Source of the DNA: Actinomyces gerencseriae DSM 6844 | GTDB lineage: Bacteria; Actinomycetota; Actinomycetes; Actinomycetales; Actinomycetaceae | DNA: 64,000 bases | Direction of reading: 5' to 3' | Assembly (NCBI RefSeq): GCF_000429265.1 | Contig: NZ_AUBN01000003.1 | Coordinates: 248,001 to 312,000 of the forward strand | Part shown: one piece after another, positions 43,889-53,192 of the stretch | Position numbering within the stretch: position 1 is the stretch's first letter | Layout of the letters: each line of letters opens with the position of its first letter | Notes under the pieces: model-generated | The model's database searches: none | What the model saw: the letters and a program-made list of their open reading frames with translations, nothing else | Told to the model about the DNA's origin: nothing | Made by a program: the position numbers and the translations under genes

Positions 43889-44653
43889 ATGAGTCAGATG
43901 CCCGAGCCCGCATCCACTGGCGCTCCCGAGCCGAGCGCGTTCGCCGTCGGCGACCGCGCCGGCCGACGGCGCACTCCGGGACCGGCGCGGGTGCGCCCGC
44001 CGAGGCCCAGTCGCTGGATCATCGTGCTGTGGTGCCTCGCGCTGAGCGTCGTCGTCGTCGATCAGCTGACGAAGGCCTGGGCGGTGAGCGCCCTGACGGG
44101 CTCCCGCCGCATTGATGTGCTGGGGCACTGGCTGGGGCTCGTGCTGGTCCGCAATCCCGGTGCCGCATTCTCTTTCGCCACGGGCCAGACCTGGGTCTTC
44201 ACCGCCGTGGCCGTGGTCGTGACCGTGATTGTGCTCCGGGTGTCGCGACGGCTGGGATCCATGTGGTGGGCGGCCACTCTCGGTCTTGTGCTGGGGGGCG
44301 CTGTTGGTAACCTCATTGACAGGCTCGCCCGGGATCCGGGGATCTTTCGCGGGCACGTCGTCGACTTCATCGACTATGGTGGCCTGTTCGTCGGGAATGT
44401 CGCTGATATCGCCATTGTCGGTGCAGCCGCGGCCATTATGGCCCTATCGGCCGCCGGGTTCGAGATCGACGGCACGCGGGCCGGGGAACCGGGCGAGGAG
44501 CGGGCTTCCGCGGATCGCGGGCCCGTCGACGGCGGTCGGCGCCTGGGCGCCCGTCCGGTTTCCGGTGTCGCCGAGGGCGGCGCTCCGGGGGCGCCGTCGG
44601 GGACGAGCGCCGACGGAGCGGAGGACGAGGAGCTCGGAGGCGGGCGGCCGTGA
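43889..44653 (+). CDS. lspA: Lipoprotein signal peptidase
   Basis: 254 residues. Aspartyl membrane protease that cleaves prolipoprotein signal peptides. Four helices start at WIIVLWCLALSVVVVDQLTK (43-62). NLIDR is at 141-145 and the catalytic aspartates are likely Asp159 (VVDF) and Asp173 (GNVAD). Compared with the usual 160-170 residues, it has a 40-residue basic N-tail and an acidic, Gly/Ala-rich C-tail of about 65. Its TGA overlaps the rluD GTG (GTGA). Confidence 0.94.
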   Translation: MSQMPEPASTGAPEPSAFAVGDRAGRRRTPGPARVRPPRPSRWIIVLWCLALSVVVVDQLTKAWAVSALTGSRRIDVLGHWLGLVLVRNPGAAFSFATGQTWVFTAVAVVVTVIVLRVSRRLGSMWWAATLGLVLGGAVGNLIDRLARDPGIFRGHVVDFIDYGGLFVGNVADIAIVGAAAAIMALSAAGFEIDGTRAGEPGEERASADRGPVDGGRRLGARPVSGVAEGGAPGAPSGTSADGAEDEELGGGRP

Positions 44654-45567
44654 GCCCGAGGCTGCTTCCGGTGCCCGATGGCCTGGTGGGGGAGCGGATC
44701 GATGTCGCCCTGTCCCGGATGACCGGACTGTCGCGCTCGAAGGTCGGCGAGCTGTGCTCGGCGGGCGCGGTCCGCCTCGACGGGGCGCCGGCCGGCAAGT
44801 CCGAGCGGGTGACGGCGAGCGCCGTGATCGAGGCGGAGCTGCCCGATCCCCGTCCCGTCGAGCCCGCGGCGACGCCGGTGGCGGGCATGGGGCTGCTCTA
44901 CGAGGACGAGGACATCGTCGTCGTCGATAAGCCTGCCGGCGTGGCCGCCCACCCGTCGATGGGCTGGGACGGTCCCGACGTGCTGGGCGCGCTCAGGGCG
45001 ATGCGAGTGCGGGTGGCCACCTCCGGGGCGGCCGAGCGCCGTGGCATCGTGTCCCGGCTCGACGTGGGCACATCCGGCGTCATGATCGTGGCCAAGGGGG
45101 AACGGGCCTACTCCGTCCTCAAGCGCGCCTTCCGGGAGCACGCGGTCGATAAGACCTATCACGCGGTCGTTCAGGGCCATCTCGATCCTCCCAGAGGCAC
45201 CATCGACGCCCCCATCGGCCGTCACCCGGGTCGCGAGTGGAGGATGGCGATCATCGACGGCGGACGCGAGTCGGTCACGCACTACGACGTCATCGAGGTC
45301 ATGCCCCGGGCGTGCCTGGCGCAGGCGCGTCCCGAGACCGGTCGCACCCATCAGATCCGCGTCCACATGGCGGCCGTCGGCCACCCGTGCGCGGGGGACG
45401 CCACCTACGGCGCCGATCCCGTCATGACCGCTCGAACCGGCCTCGGCCGTCAGTGGCTGCACGCCCGCGAGCTCGGCATCGCCCACCCGATCACCGGGGA
45501 GCGGATGACCTTCCGCTCCGACTACCCGGACGATCTCGTCCGCGCCCTCGACGTGCTGCGATCATGA
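44650..45567 (+). CDS. rluD: RluA/RluD-family pseudouridine synthase
   Basis: 305 residues from GTG 44650, coupled to lspA. N-terminal S4 RNA-binding domain (ERIDVALSRMTGLSRSKVGELCSAGAVRLDG), then the synthase core VVDKPAGVAAHPS, VSRLDVGTSGVMIVAK with catalytic Asp138, and ARPETGRTHQIRVHMAAVGHP. In most family members a His stands where Ser135 is. The family modifies uridines of 23S rRNA; the exact sites are not provable from sequence. Confidence 0.92.
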   Translation: MSPRLLPVPDGLVGERIDVALSRMTGLSRSKVGELCSAGAVRLDGAPAGKSERVTASAVIEAELPDPRPVEPAATPVAGMGLLYEDEDIVVVDKPAGVAAHPSMGWDGPDVLGALRAMRVRVATSGAAERRGIVSRLDVGTSGVMIVAKGERAYSVLKRAFREHAVDKTYHAVVQGHLDPPRGTIDAPIGRHPGREWRMAIIDGGRESVTHYDVIEVMPRACLAQARPETGRTHQIRVHMAAVGHPCAGDATYGADPVMTARTGLGRQWLHARELGIAHPITGERMTFRSDYPDDLVRALDVLRS

Positions 45568-45604
45568 CGTCCACCACCCGTCCCGGGACCGAGAGGAGCC
45601 GGCA

Positions 45605-46264
45605 GTGCCGCTGTCCGCAACGCACCCCGGATTCCCGGAGCTTCTGATCGCGCCCGTGGGGGCCGTCGTCGAGCCGTGCCGCTTCGAGGCCTGCGCGGGC
45701 GACGCGACGGGCCCGGCCGCGGACGCCGTCCGCGCCGGTGCGGCCGGCGTCCGCCTGGAGGTCTTCGTCGGGGAGCAGGACGTGCCCTTCGCCCTGGAGA
45801 TCGATGCCCGTGATGATCTGGCCACCACGATCCACATGCTCGCCCGAGGAGCGGATGGGGCGCCGCTGGCCGCCGGCCGCATCCTGCTGGACCCCGGGCA
45901 TCCGGGCGTGGTGCACCTGGGACGGCTGGCCGTGCGTCGCGCCTGCCGCGGTACGGGGCTGGGAGCCCGGATGGTCGCCGCGATCGAGGCCGCCGCGTGC
46001 CGTCGGGCGGCGGTGCCCCGGGAGGGCGCCCGCCCGGCCGTCACCGTGATCCTGTCCGCCCAGGAGCAGGCGATGGGCTTCTACGCCCGCTGCGGCTACA
46101 CCGTCCTGACCGGCGAGTCCTACCTGGACGCGGGCATCCCCCATCAGGACATGGCCCATACGGTCGTCCTCCCCTCCGACGACCCCGACGGCGCATCCCG
46201 GGAGCGCGGGAACGACGTCCTGCGAACGGCTCGGCGGGGCGGGGCTCCGCCGTCGGGCCCCTAG
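45605..46264 (+). CDS. GNAT-family N-acetyltransferase (ElaA-like)
   Basis: 219 residues from GTG 45605, with GAGAGGAGCC upstream. RLEVFVGEQDVPFALEIDARDD, AAGRILLDPGHPGVVHLGRLAV and the acetyl-CoA loop RRACRGTGLGARMV define a GNAT domain of the ElaA/YjcF type, followed by ILSAQEQAMGFYARCGYTVL. It lies between rluD and dnaE, as in related genomes. Acceptor substrate unknown. Confidence 0.88.
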   Translation: MPLSATHPGFPELLIAPVGAVVEPCRFEACAGDATGPAADAVRAGAAGVRLEVFVGEQDVPFALEIDARDDLATTIHMLARGADGAPLAAGRILLDPGHPGVVHLGRLAVRRACRGTGLGARMVAAIEAAACRRAAVPREGARPAVTVILSAQEQAMGFYARCGYTVLTGESYLDAGIPHQDMAHTVVLPSDDPDGASRERGNDVLRTARRGGAPPSGP

Positions 46265-46267
46265 GAT
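46262..46267 (+). promoter_or_regulatory. -10 element of dnaE, leaderless configuration
   Basis: TAGGAT is followed by seven bases (GGGTCCC) and ATG 46275. The -10 overlaps the end of the upstream GNAT gene. No Shine-Dalgarno is present. Confidence 0.5.
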
Positions 46268-46274
46268 GGGTCCC

Positions 46275-49200
46275 ATGACGGAGACGAGCAGCACGGGCAA
46301 CCGGGAAGCACCCAGGGACGACTTCGTCCACCTCCACGTCCACACCGACTACTCCATGCTCGACGGCGCGGGCAAGATCAAGGACTACGTCGCCGAGGCC
46401 GAGCGGCTGGGGCAGCCCGCCCTGGCGATCACCGACCACGGCTACATGTTCGGCGCCTACGAGTTCTACTCGGCCGCCAAGGCGGCGGGCATCAAGCCGA
46501 TCATCGGCGTCGAGGCCTACATGACGCCGGGCACCTCCCGCTTCGACAGGACGCGCGTGTTCTGGGGCGATGAGTCGCAGCGGAGCGACGACGTCTCCGC
46601 CCGCGGCTCCTACACGCACATGACCCTGCTCTCGCGCACCGACGAGGGCCTGCACAACCTCATGCGGATGGACTCCTACGCCTCCCTGGAGGGCCAGTGG
46701 GGCAAGGCGCCCCGTATTGACCGCGAGCTGCTCTCCCGCTACTCGGCCGGCCTCATCGGCTCCACCGGCTGCCCCTCCTCGGAGGTTCAGACGCGTCTGC
46801 GCCTGGGCCAGTGGGACGAGGCGCTGCGCGCCGCCGGCGAGCTGCAGGACATCTTCGGCAGGGAGTTCTTCTACGTCGAGCTCATGGATCACGGCCTGGA
46901 GATCGAGCAGCGCGTCACCAAGGATCTGCTGCGCCTGGCCGAGAAGCTCGGCGCACCGCTCCTGGCGACCAACGACTCCCACTACGTGCGTCCCGAGGAC
47001 CGCACCGTTCAGGACGCGATGCTGTGCATCAACTCCGGATCGGTGCTCACCGATCCGGATCGCTTCAAGTTCGATGGGGACACCTACTACCTGCGACCCG
47101 GTCGCGAGATGCGGGAGCTCTTCCGGGAGGTGCCGCAGGCCTGCGACAACACCCTGCTGGTGGCCGAGCAGTGCAACGTCCACTTCGCCACCGTCGATGA
47201 GGGCGCCTCCTTCATGCCGGCCTTCCCCGTCCCCGAGGGGGAGACGATGGAATCCTGGTTCGTGAGCGAGTGCTGGAAGGGCATGGACAGCCGTTTCCAC
47301 GGCGACATCCCCGAGGACTGCCGCGCGCAGGCCGAGTACGAGATCGGCGTCATCACCCAGATGGGATTCCCCGGGTACTTCCTGGTCGTGGCCGACTACA
47401 TCAACTGGGCCAAGAGCAACGGCATTCGCGTGGGGCCGGGGCGCGGCTCCGGCGCCGGGTCCATGGTCGCCTACGCCATGGGCATCACCGAGCTCAACCC
47501 TCTCAAGCACGGGCTCATCTTCGAGCGCTTCCTCAACCCCGAGCGCATTTCCATGCCCGATATCGACGTCGATTTCGACGAGCGCAGGCGCGACGAGGTC
47601 ATCGAGTACGTCAAGCACAAGTACGGCTCGGACAAGATCAGCCAGGTCGTCACCTACGGCGTCATCAAGGCCAAGCAGTCCCTGAAGGACTCCAGCCGCG
47701 TCATGGGCTACCCCTACGCGGTGGGCGATCGGCTGACCAAGGCCATGCCGCCGACCATCATGGGCAAGGACATCTCCATCAAGGGGATGTTCAACCCCGA
47801 TGACGAGCGCTACGGGGAGGCGCAGCAGTTCCGCGAGCTGCACGCCGAGGACCCCGACGCGCAGAAGATCGTCGAGCTGGCCCGGGGGCTGGAGGGCATG
47901 ACCCGCCAGTGGGGCGTTCACGCCTGCGCCGTCATCATGTCATCGGCGACGCTGACCGACATCATCCCCATGATGCAGCGCCTCCAGGACGGCGCCTACA
48001 TCACCCAGTTCGACTACCCCACCTGCGAGCACCTGGGCCTGCTCAAGATGGACTTCCTGGGGCTGCGCAACCTCACGGTCATCTCCGACGCCCTGGAGGG
48101 CATCGTCGCCAACGGCAAGGAGCCGCTGGACATCGACCACGTCGAGCTCGACGACCGGGCCACCTACGAGCTGCTCTCGCGCGGGGAGACCCTGGGCGTC
48201 TTCCAGCTCGACGGCGGCGGGATGCGCACCCTGCTGCGCCTGATGAAGCCCGACAACTTCGAGGACATCTCCGCCGTCGGCGCCCTCTACCGGCCCGGTC
48301 CCATGGGGGCGGAGTCCCACACCAACTACGCGCTGCGCAAGAACGGCCTGCAGGAGGTCGTCCCGATCCACCCCGAGCTCAAGGACGCCCTCGAACCGAT
48401 CCTGGGAACCACGCACGGCCTCATCGTCTACCAGGAGCAGGTCATGAAGATCGCCACCGACCTGGCGGGCTTCTCCATGGGCAAGGCCGATGCGCTGCGC
48501 AAGGCCATGGGGAAGAAGAAGATGGACATCCTGGCCACGATGTTCGTCGAGTTCGAGGCCGGCATGGTTGAGGCCGGCTTCTCCAAGGAGAGCGTCAAGA
48601 CCCTGTGGGACGTCGTGGTGCCCTTCGCCAAGTACGCCTTCAACAAGGCCCACTCGGCGGCCTACGGGGTCGTGTCCTACTGGACGGCCTACCTCAAGGC
48701 GCACTATCCCACCGAGTACATGGCGGCGCTGCTGACCAGTCAGAAGGACAACAAGGACAAGCTGGCCGTCTACCTGGGGGAGTGCCGCCACATGGGCATC
48801 ACGGTCCTGCCCCCGGATGTCAACGCCTCCCGCGCCCAGTTCTCCGCCGACGGCGAGGACATCCGCTTCGGCCTGGCCGCCGTCCGCAACGTCGGCCTCA
48901 ACGTCGTCGATGCGATCGTGACGGCGCGAGAGTCCAAGGGCGAGTTCGCCTCCTTCGAGGACTTCCTCGACAAGGTCCCGGCCGTGGTCTGCAACAAGCG
49001 CACCATCGACTCCCTCATCAAGGCCGGCGCCTTCGACACCCTGGGGCGGTCCCGGCGCTCCCTGCAGGCCTGTCATGAGGAGTTCGTCGACGAGATCATC
49101 GGCGTCAAGCGCAACGAGGCCGCCGGCCAGTTCGATCTGTTCGCCTCCATGATGGGCGACGGCGGCGGCCCGGGCGGGACCGACGACCCCTTCGGGTCCG

Positions 49201-49877
49201 GTCCGGTCTTCTCCTCGGAGGTGCCCGATCTGCCCGAGTGGGACAAGAAGGACAAGCTCGCCTACGAGCGCGACATGCTCGGCCTGTACGTCTCCGACCA
49301 CCCGTTGCTGGGGCTGGAGGGCGTGCTGGGCAAGCTCGCCGACACGGAGATCGCCGACCTGGTCGAGGACGAGGAGCGCCCCGACGGCGCCATGGTCACG
49401 ATCGCCGGGCTCATCACGGGGCTGACCCGCAAGACCACCAAGCAGGGCAACCTGTGGGCCATCGCCCAGATCGAGGATCTCGGTGGGAGCATCGAGGCGC
49501 TCTTCTTCCCGAGCACGTATCAGACCGTGTCGACGATGCTGGCGCCGGACACGGTGGTCACCGTGCGGGGGCGCCTCAACCGGCGCGACGGGCAGGTGGC
49601 CCTGTACGCCCAGGAGATGACTCTCCCGGACGTCTCCAGCGCGACTCACGAGGCGGTCACCATCACGCTGCCGACGAACCGGTGCACCGCTCCACTGGTC
49701 GAGAGGTTCAAGGCGGTGCTCGAGAACCACCCGGGCATGTCGACCGTGCGTCTCAACCTGACCAGTCCCGGCCGGGAGGTGCGCACGCAGCTGGACTCCT
49801 CGTTGCGGGTCGAGGCGAGCGCGGCCTTCTACTCGGACATCAAGGCGCTGCTCGGGCCCGGATGCCTGAGATCCTGA
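46275..49877 (+). CDS. dnaE: DNA polymerase III alpha subunit
   Basis: 1200 residues, the replicative polymerase. N-terminal PHP domain HLHVHTDYSMLDG at 19-31. The palm has PDIDVDFDERRRDEVIEY with catalytic Asp429 and Asp431; GPGRGSGAGSMVAYAMGIT precedes it. FQLDGGGMRTLLR, GLIVYQEQVMKIA and KAHSAAYGVVSYWTAYLK mark the fingers. A helix-hairpin-helix region and an OB fold (TIAGLITGLTRKTTKQGNLWA) complete the DnaE1 type. ATG 46275 is chosen over ATG 46266 because the -10 box ends seven bases before it. Confidence 0.97.
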   Translation: MTETSSTGNREAPRDDFVHLHVHTDYSMLDGAGKIKDYVAEAERLGQPALAITDHGYMFGAYEFYSAAKAAGIKPIIGVEAYMTPGTSRFDRTRVFWGDESQRSDDVSARGSYTHMTLLSRTDEGLHNLMRMDSYASLEGQWGKAPRIDRELLSRYSAGLIGSTGCPSSEVQTRLRLGQWDEALRAAGELQDIFGREFFYVELMDHGLEIEQRVTKDLLRLAEKLGAPLLATNDSHYVRPEDRTVQDAMLCINSGSVLTDPDRFKFDGDTYYLRPGREMRELFREVPQACDNTLLVAEQCNVHFATVDEGASFMPAFPVPEGETMESWFVSECWKGMDSRFHGDIPEDCRAQAEYEIGVITQMGFPGYFLVVADYINWAKSNGIRVGPGRGSGAGSMVAYAMGITELNPLKHGLIFERFLNPERISMPDIDVDFDERRRDEVIEYVKHKYGSDKISQVVTYGVIKAKQSLKDSSRVMGYPYAVGDRLTKAMPPTIMGKDISIKGMFNPDDERYGEAQQFRELHAEDPDAQKIVELARGLEGMTRQWGVHACAVIMSSATLTDIIPMMQRLQDGAYITQFDYPTCEHLGLLKMDFLGLRNLTVISDALEGIVANGKEPLDIDHVELDDRATYELLSRGETLGVFQLDGGGMRTLLRLMKPDNFEDISAVGALYRPGPMGAESHTNYALRKNGLQEVVPIHPELKDALEPILGTTHGLIVYQEQVMKIATDLAGFSMGKADALRKAMGKKKMDILATMFVEFEAGMVEAGFSKESVKTLWDVVVPFAKYAFNKAHSAAYGVVSYWTAYLKAHYPTEYMAALLTSQKDNKDKLAVYLGECRHMGITVLPPDVNASRAQFSADGEDIRFGLAAVRNVGLNVVDAIVTARESKGEFASFEDFLDKVPAVVCNKRTIDSLIKAGAFDTLGRSRRSLQACHEEFVDEIIGVKRNEAAGQFDLFASMMGDGGGPGGTDDPFGSGPVFSSEVPDLPEWDKKDKLAYERDMLGLYVSDHPLLGLEGVLGKLADTEIADLVEDEERPDGAMVTIAGLITGLTRKTTKQGNLWAIAQIEDLGGSIEALFFPSTYQTVSTMLAPDTVVTVRGRLNRRDGQVALYAQEMTLPDVSSATHEAVTITLPTNRCTAPLVERFKAVLENHPGMSTVRLNLTSPGREVRTQLDSSLRVEASAAFYSDIKALLGPGCLRS

Positions 49878-49920
49878 CGGCATTACGACGTCGAGCGGTT
49901 TTCGCCCCGAGCGATGCCGG

Positions 49921-50232
49921 TCAGGGGCGCTGCGTCGGGTCCCGCTCGGATCGGACCTGCTCGACGACGGCGCCCGCGGCGCCGGTCGGCAGGCTCACCA
50001 CGACGACGTCGCCGTCCGCCAGAGCGTGTCCGCGGCGGGTATCGACCTCGCCGTTGACGGAGACATCGCCGGACTGAACGGCTGCGCGCGCCCCGGCGCC
50101 GTCCTCCACGAGGCCCGCCAACTTGAGGAATTGGCCGAGTCCGATCCGGCCGTGGACGGGCACGGACGGGTGGAGGCCCCCGCGCTCCTCGTATCCTCCA
50201 CCGCTCTTCGTCCCATCGCCCCGAGAAGTCAT
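49921..50232 (-). CDS. S4-domain RNA-binding protein
   Basis: 103 residues. Core segment IGLGQFLKLAGLVEDGAGARAAVQSGDVSVNGEVDTRRGHALADGDVVVV is a stand-alone S4 (YaaA/YbcJ-type) RNA-binding fold. Such small proteins bind rRNA or stalled-ribosome RNA, but the target here is unknown. ATG 50232 follows GAGGAT by six bases, possibly another leaderless start; an in-frame upstream ATG at 50337 gives a Pro/Gly-rich extension without family similarity. It converges on dnaE. Confidence 0.85.
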   Translation of the reverse strand: MTSRGDGTKSGGGYEERGGLHPSVPVHGRIGLGQFLKLAGLVEDGAGARAAVQSGDVSVNGEVDTRRGHALADGDVVVVSLPTGAAGAVVEQVRSERDPTQRP

Positions 50233-50406
50233 GGACCCATCCTCCCAGACCCCGGTCCCGGGCGGTCCGGCGGGGCGGGGCGAGCCGCGCACCTGCCGTG
50301 CGTCCGTGGACGCACGAACCCACTGTGTGAGATGCACGGTCGCGCTCGCCGGACGATAACGGTACGGTGAACACGGTTTTAAGCAGCCTGGAGGAGGAGG
50401 ACCCGC

Positions 50407-52731
50407 GTGCGTCGCAGTGCAGCCAGGACAACCGGGGTGACCGGTACAGCCATCGTTGTCGCCGTACTAGCTTTCATTGCGCTCCCACTGACATCCCCGG
50501 CCGTCGCGGCCGAGTCCGGTGACGGCGTGATCCACGTATCGGCCTCGGCCGCCCAGGGCGGCGACGGATCGGCGGACAAGCCGTACGCCAGCATCGGGGA
50601 GGCCGTTGCGAGCGCCGGGGACGGAGCCACGATCGAGGTCGGGGACGGCACCTATCGCGAGGGTGAGATCTCGACCGACAAGAGCGTGACCATCCGCGCG
50701 GCGCAGGGCGCCGCCCCCGTGCTCTCGGGCGCCGAGGTCCCCACCTCCTGGTCCGCGTCCGGCAGCACCTGGTCGACGTCCGCGGACATGGTCCGCTTCT
50801 GCACGGTGTGCACCACCAACGCGGACCCGTCCGCCGAGGGCATGGCGGCGCATCCCGAGCAGGTCTTCGTCGATGGCGCCCCGTTGACGCAGGTCGCCAC
50901 GCGCGAGGAGGTGACGGCCTCGACCTTCTACGTCGATGACAGTGATCCGATCACCATGAAGCAGCCGGGGAACAACCGGGCCGGGTTCAACACCAAGGAG
51001 CACCGGGGCGCCGCCTACGTCATCGGAGTGGATCCTTCCCAGCACACGGTCGAGGTCGCCCAGCACTCGCGGGCCCTGTCCTTGTCCGGCGCCAACTCGA
51101 GCCTGCAGGGCCTGACCGTGGAGAAGTACTCCCCGGTCCAGGAGTGGAGCTACGTCGACCCCGATATCGGCGGGAGCACGGGAGGCGTCATGATCTTCGC
51201 CTCAGGCAGCGGTCTGAAGATCACCGGCAACACCTTCAGGTACTCGGGGGGCGGCGCGGCTCTGGGCCTGACCAACGTGAAGGACGCGACGGTGTCCGAC
51301 AACCGCCTGGTCGACAACGGGGGCGTGGGGATGGGCATCAACCGCTCGTCCAACGTCACCGTTGAGAACAACCTCTGGTCGGGCAACAACAGCAAGGGCT
51401 TCATCACCGTGGGCTGCGGGGCCTACTGCACCATGTCGGACATGAAGGTGACGCACGCGGAGGGCATTCGCTACGCCTACAACACCGTCGATTACTCCCA
51501 GTCGGGCACCGACCACTCGGAGTCGTCCTCGTGGGCGAGCAACCGGCAGTCCGCCATCTGGTTCGACGAGGGCGTGATCAACTCCAGCGTCCTGGCCTCG
51601 CACTTCGTCAATGTGCCGACCGCGATCTTCGTCGAGGTCTCGAAGAGCAACACCATCGCCTCCAACCTCATCGAAGGAGCCGGCCTCGGCATCCAGGTCG
51701 CGGGCTCGGAGAGCACTCAGGTGTGGAACAACACGGTGACGCACGCGCTGACGAGCATCTCGGTGTACGAGGACACCCGTTCCGACGGCTGCAACGCGCG
51801 CGCCGGCGATGGCTCCTGCACCATGCCCGAGAGCTGGTCGACGCAGCACGGACTGAAGTGGGACACCCTGGACACGACCATCTACAACAACATCCTGTCC
51901 TCCGAGCAGATGGCCTCCGAGGGCGATGTGTGGCGGTTCTCCGCCATGGTGCAGGTCACGGGCGACAAGGACGCCGATGGCTCGAGCGCGTTGTACGCGA
52001 ACGACATGATCAAGGGCATCGACTACAACGTCTACTACCGTCAGCCCACCACACAGCCCTCGACCACCGTCCTGTGGCAGTACGGTGCGGACCGCAAGAC
52101 CGACAGCATCAACGCGGCCTCCCTGTCCGACTTCTCCAGCAGCCCGAACGTGACGACGGAGGGCAAGGAGTCCCACGGGGTCGACCTGCAGGGCGCGCGG
52201 GACGCCAACCCCGTCCTGGTGAGCGAGTCGGCCGATCCCACCGCCTGGAAGACCTCCGACCTGCACGCCAAGCCGGGCGGGCCCGCCGCGGGCACCGGCA
52301 CGCCGCTGCCGCAGGACATCGCCGACGCACTCGGACTCAGCGCGGGTGCCGCTGTTGATCGCGGGGCCCTGGTCAATGCCGCCTGGAAGGAGGGCGCTCC
52401 GACGTCGGGGGCGCCCGCCGCCGGAGGGGACCAGCAGGCCGCGGCGCCGGCGGACTCCTCGGCGCAGAGCGAGGCGCCCTCCGACTCCCAGAACGGGACC
52501 GACGCGACTCAGGCGGCCTCCACCGAGCAGGCCTCGCAGGGCGTTCTCGCCGCCTCCCCGGCCGATGGGGTCGGCGCGGCCGCCCAGGGCGGGGAGATGA
52601 CGGCGAGGCAGCCCGCTGCCGAGGGATCCGCGGGTCTTCAGAAGACCGTGGGTCGTGCCGCCGCGGGTCTGGGCGCCGTCGCAACGGCACTGGGCGCAGT
52701 CGTCTATGTCTTCCGGGCGCGGCTGTTCTGA
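50407..52731 (+). CDS. Surface-anchored right-handed parallel beta-helix protein
   Basis: 774 residues from GTG 50407, behind GGAGGAGGAGG. A signal peptide (1-35, AVAA cleavage region) is followed by a DUF1565-like entry (ASAAQGGDGSADKPYASIGEAVASA) and repeated beta-helix rungs (GLTVEKYSPV, LKITGNTFRYSGG, ATVSDNRLVDNGG, VTVENNLWSGN, NTIASNLIEGAG, TQVWNNTVTHA). An Ala/Gly/Gln-rich stalk and a C-terminal membrane helix (VGRAAAGLGAVATALGAVVYVF) follow, with no LPXTG. This fold usually binds or cleaves polysaccharide, and the gene abuts the exopolysaccharide locus. Enzymatic activity is unproven. Confidence 0.82.
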   Translation: MRRSAARTTGVTGTAIVVAVLAFIALPLTSPAVAAESGDGVIHVSASAAQGGDGSADKPYASIGEAVASAGDGATIEVGDGTYREGEISTDKSVTIRAAQGAAPVLSGAEVPTSWSASGSTWSTSADMVRFCTVCTTNADPSAEGMAAHPEQVFVDGAPLTQVATREEVTASTFYVDDSDPITMKQPGNNRAGFNTKEHRGAAYVIGVDPSQHTVEVAQHSRALSLSGANSSLQGLTVEKYSPVQEWSYVDPDIGGSTGGVMIFASGSGLKITGNTFRYSGGGAALGLTNVKDATVSDNRLVDNGGVGMGINRSSNVTVENNLWSGNNSKGFITVGCGAYCTMSDMKVTHAEGIRYAYNTVDYSQSGTDHSESSSWASNRQSAIWFDEGVINSSVLASHFVNVPTAIFVEVSKSNTIASNLIEGAGLGIQVAGSESTQVWNNTVTHALTSISVYEDTRSDGCNARAGDGSCTMPESWSTQHGLKWDTLDTTIYNNILSSEQMASEGDVWRFSAMVQVTGDKDADGSSALYANDMIKGIDYNVYYRQPTTQPSTTVLWQYGADRKTDSINAASLSDFSSSPNVTTEGKESHGVDLQGARDANPVLVSESADPTAWKTSDLHAKPGGPAAGTGTPLPQDIADALGLSAGAAVDRGALVNAAWKEGAPTSGAPAAGGDQQAAAPADSSAQSEAPSDSQNGTDATQAASTEQASQGVLAASPADGVGAAAQGGEMTARQPAAEGSAGLQKTVGRAAAGLGAVATALGAVVYVFRARLF

Positions 52732-52756
52732 GGAGCAACGGCGATCCCAGCGGAAA

Positions 52757-52789
52757 CCCCGGCTCCCCGCACGCGGCGGGGAGCCGGGG
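52757..52789 (+). terminator. Strong hairpin after the beta-helix gene
   Basis: CCCCGGCTCCCCGC (52757-52770) and GCGGGGAGCCGGGG (52776-52789) form a perfect 14-bp stem around ACGCG, 25 bp after the stop. No T-tract, as is common in this genome. Confidence 0.7.
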
Positions 52790-52834
52790 GCTCTCGCTCT
52801 GGACGTCGGCGGACGATACCCGGTGGGCGAGCGG

Positions 52835-53137
52835 ATGCTCACACTCACGCCCCGCCTCGCGGAGGCCGTCGTGCGGGCCCGGGAGGTGCTGCTCGACGTG
52901 GCGGCCCACCACGAGGTCATCACGTACGGGGAGCTCGGCGAGGCGATCGGCGGTCTCGTCCTACCGCGGCACATGGGGCCGCTGCTCCACATGCTCGGTC
53001 ATGACTGCCGTGCGCGCGACGAGCCGTCTCTTCCCTCGCTCGTCGTCAGCGCCCTCACCGGCGAGGTCGGTACCGCCGATGACTCGTGGGCCCCTCCCGC
53101 TCGTCGGGCCTGCTGGCTCCGGTGGGGGCAGGGGTAG
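52835..53137 (+). CDS. Small hypothetical protein, possibly winged-helix
   Basis: 100 residues from ATG 52835 (GTG 52823 is an alternative). LTPRLAEAVVRAREVLLDVA is helical, and HHEVITYGELGEAIGGLVLP resembles the TYGELAxxxG winged-helix element of alkyltransferase-like proteins, but the PCHR catalytic motif of that family is absent. The rest (HMGPLLHMLGHDC and PSLPSLVVSALTG) is not recognised. It stands alone between the beta-helix gene and the polysaccharide operon promoter. Coding status is likely but function unknown. Confidence 0.55.
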   Translation: MLTLTPRLAEAVVRAREVLLDVAAHHEVITYGELGEAIGGLVLPRHMGPLLHMLGHDCRARDEPSLPSLVVSALTGEVGTADDSWAPPARRACWLRWGQG

Positions 53138-53192
53138 AGTGGGGCTCCGGTGCCGCCACGCCCTAACGAGTGGGAAACGAGCTGGTATGGGC

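Noticed and set aside
49873-49925. CTGACGGCAT and ATGCCGGTCAG as a hairpin between convergent dnaE and S4 genes
   Set aside because: Pairing needs a bulge and a loop of about 30 bases; plausible but too weak to list as a terminator.
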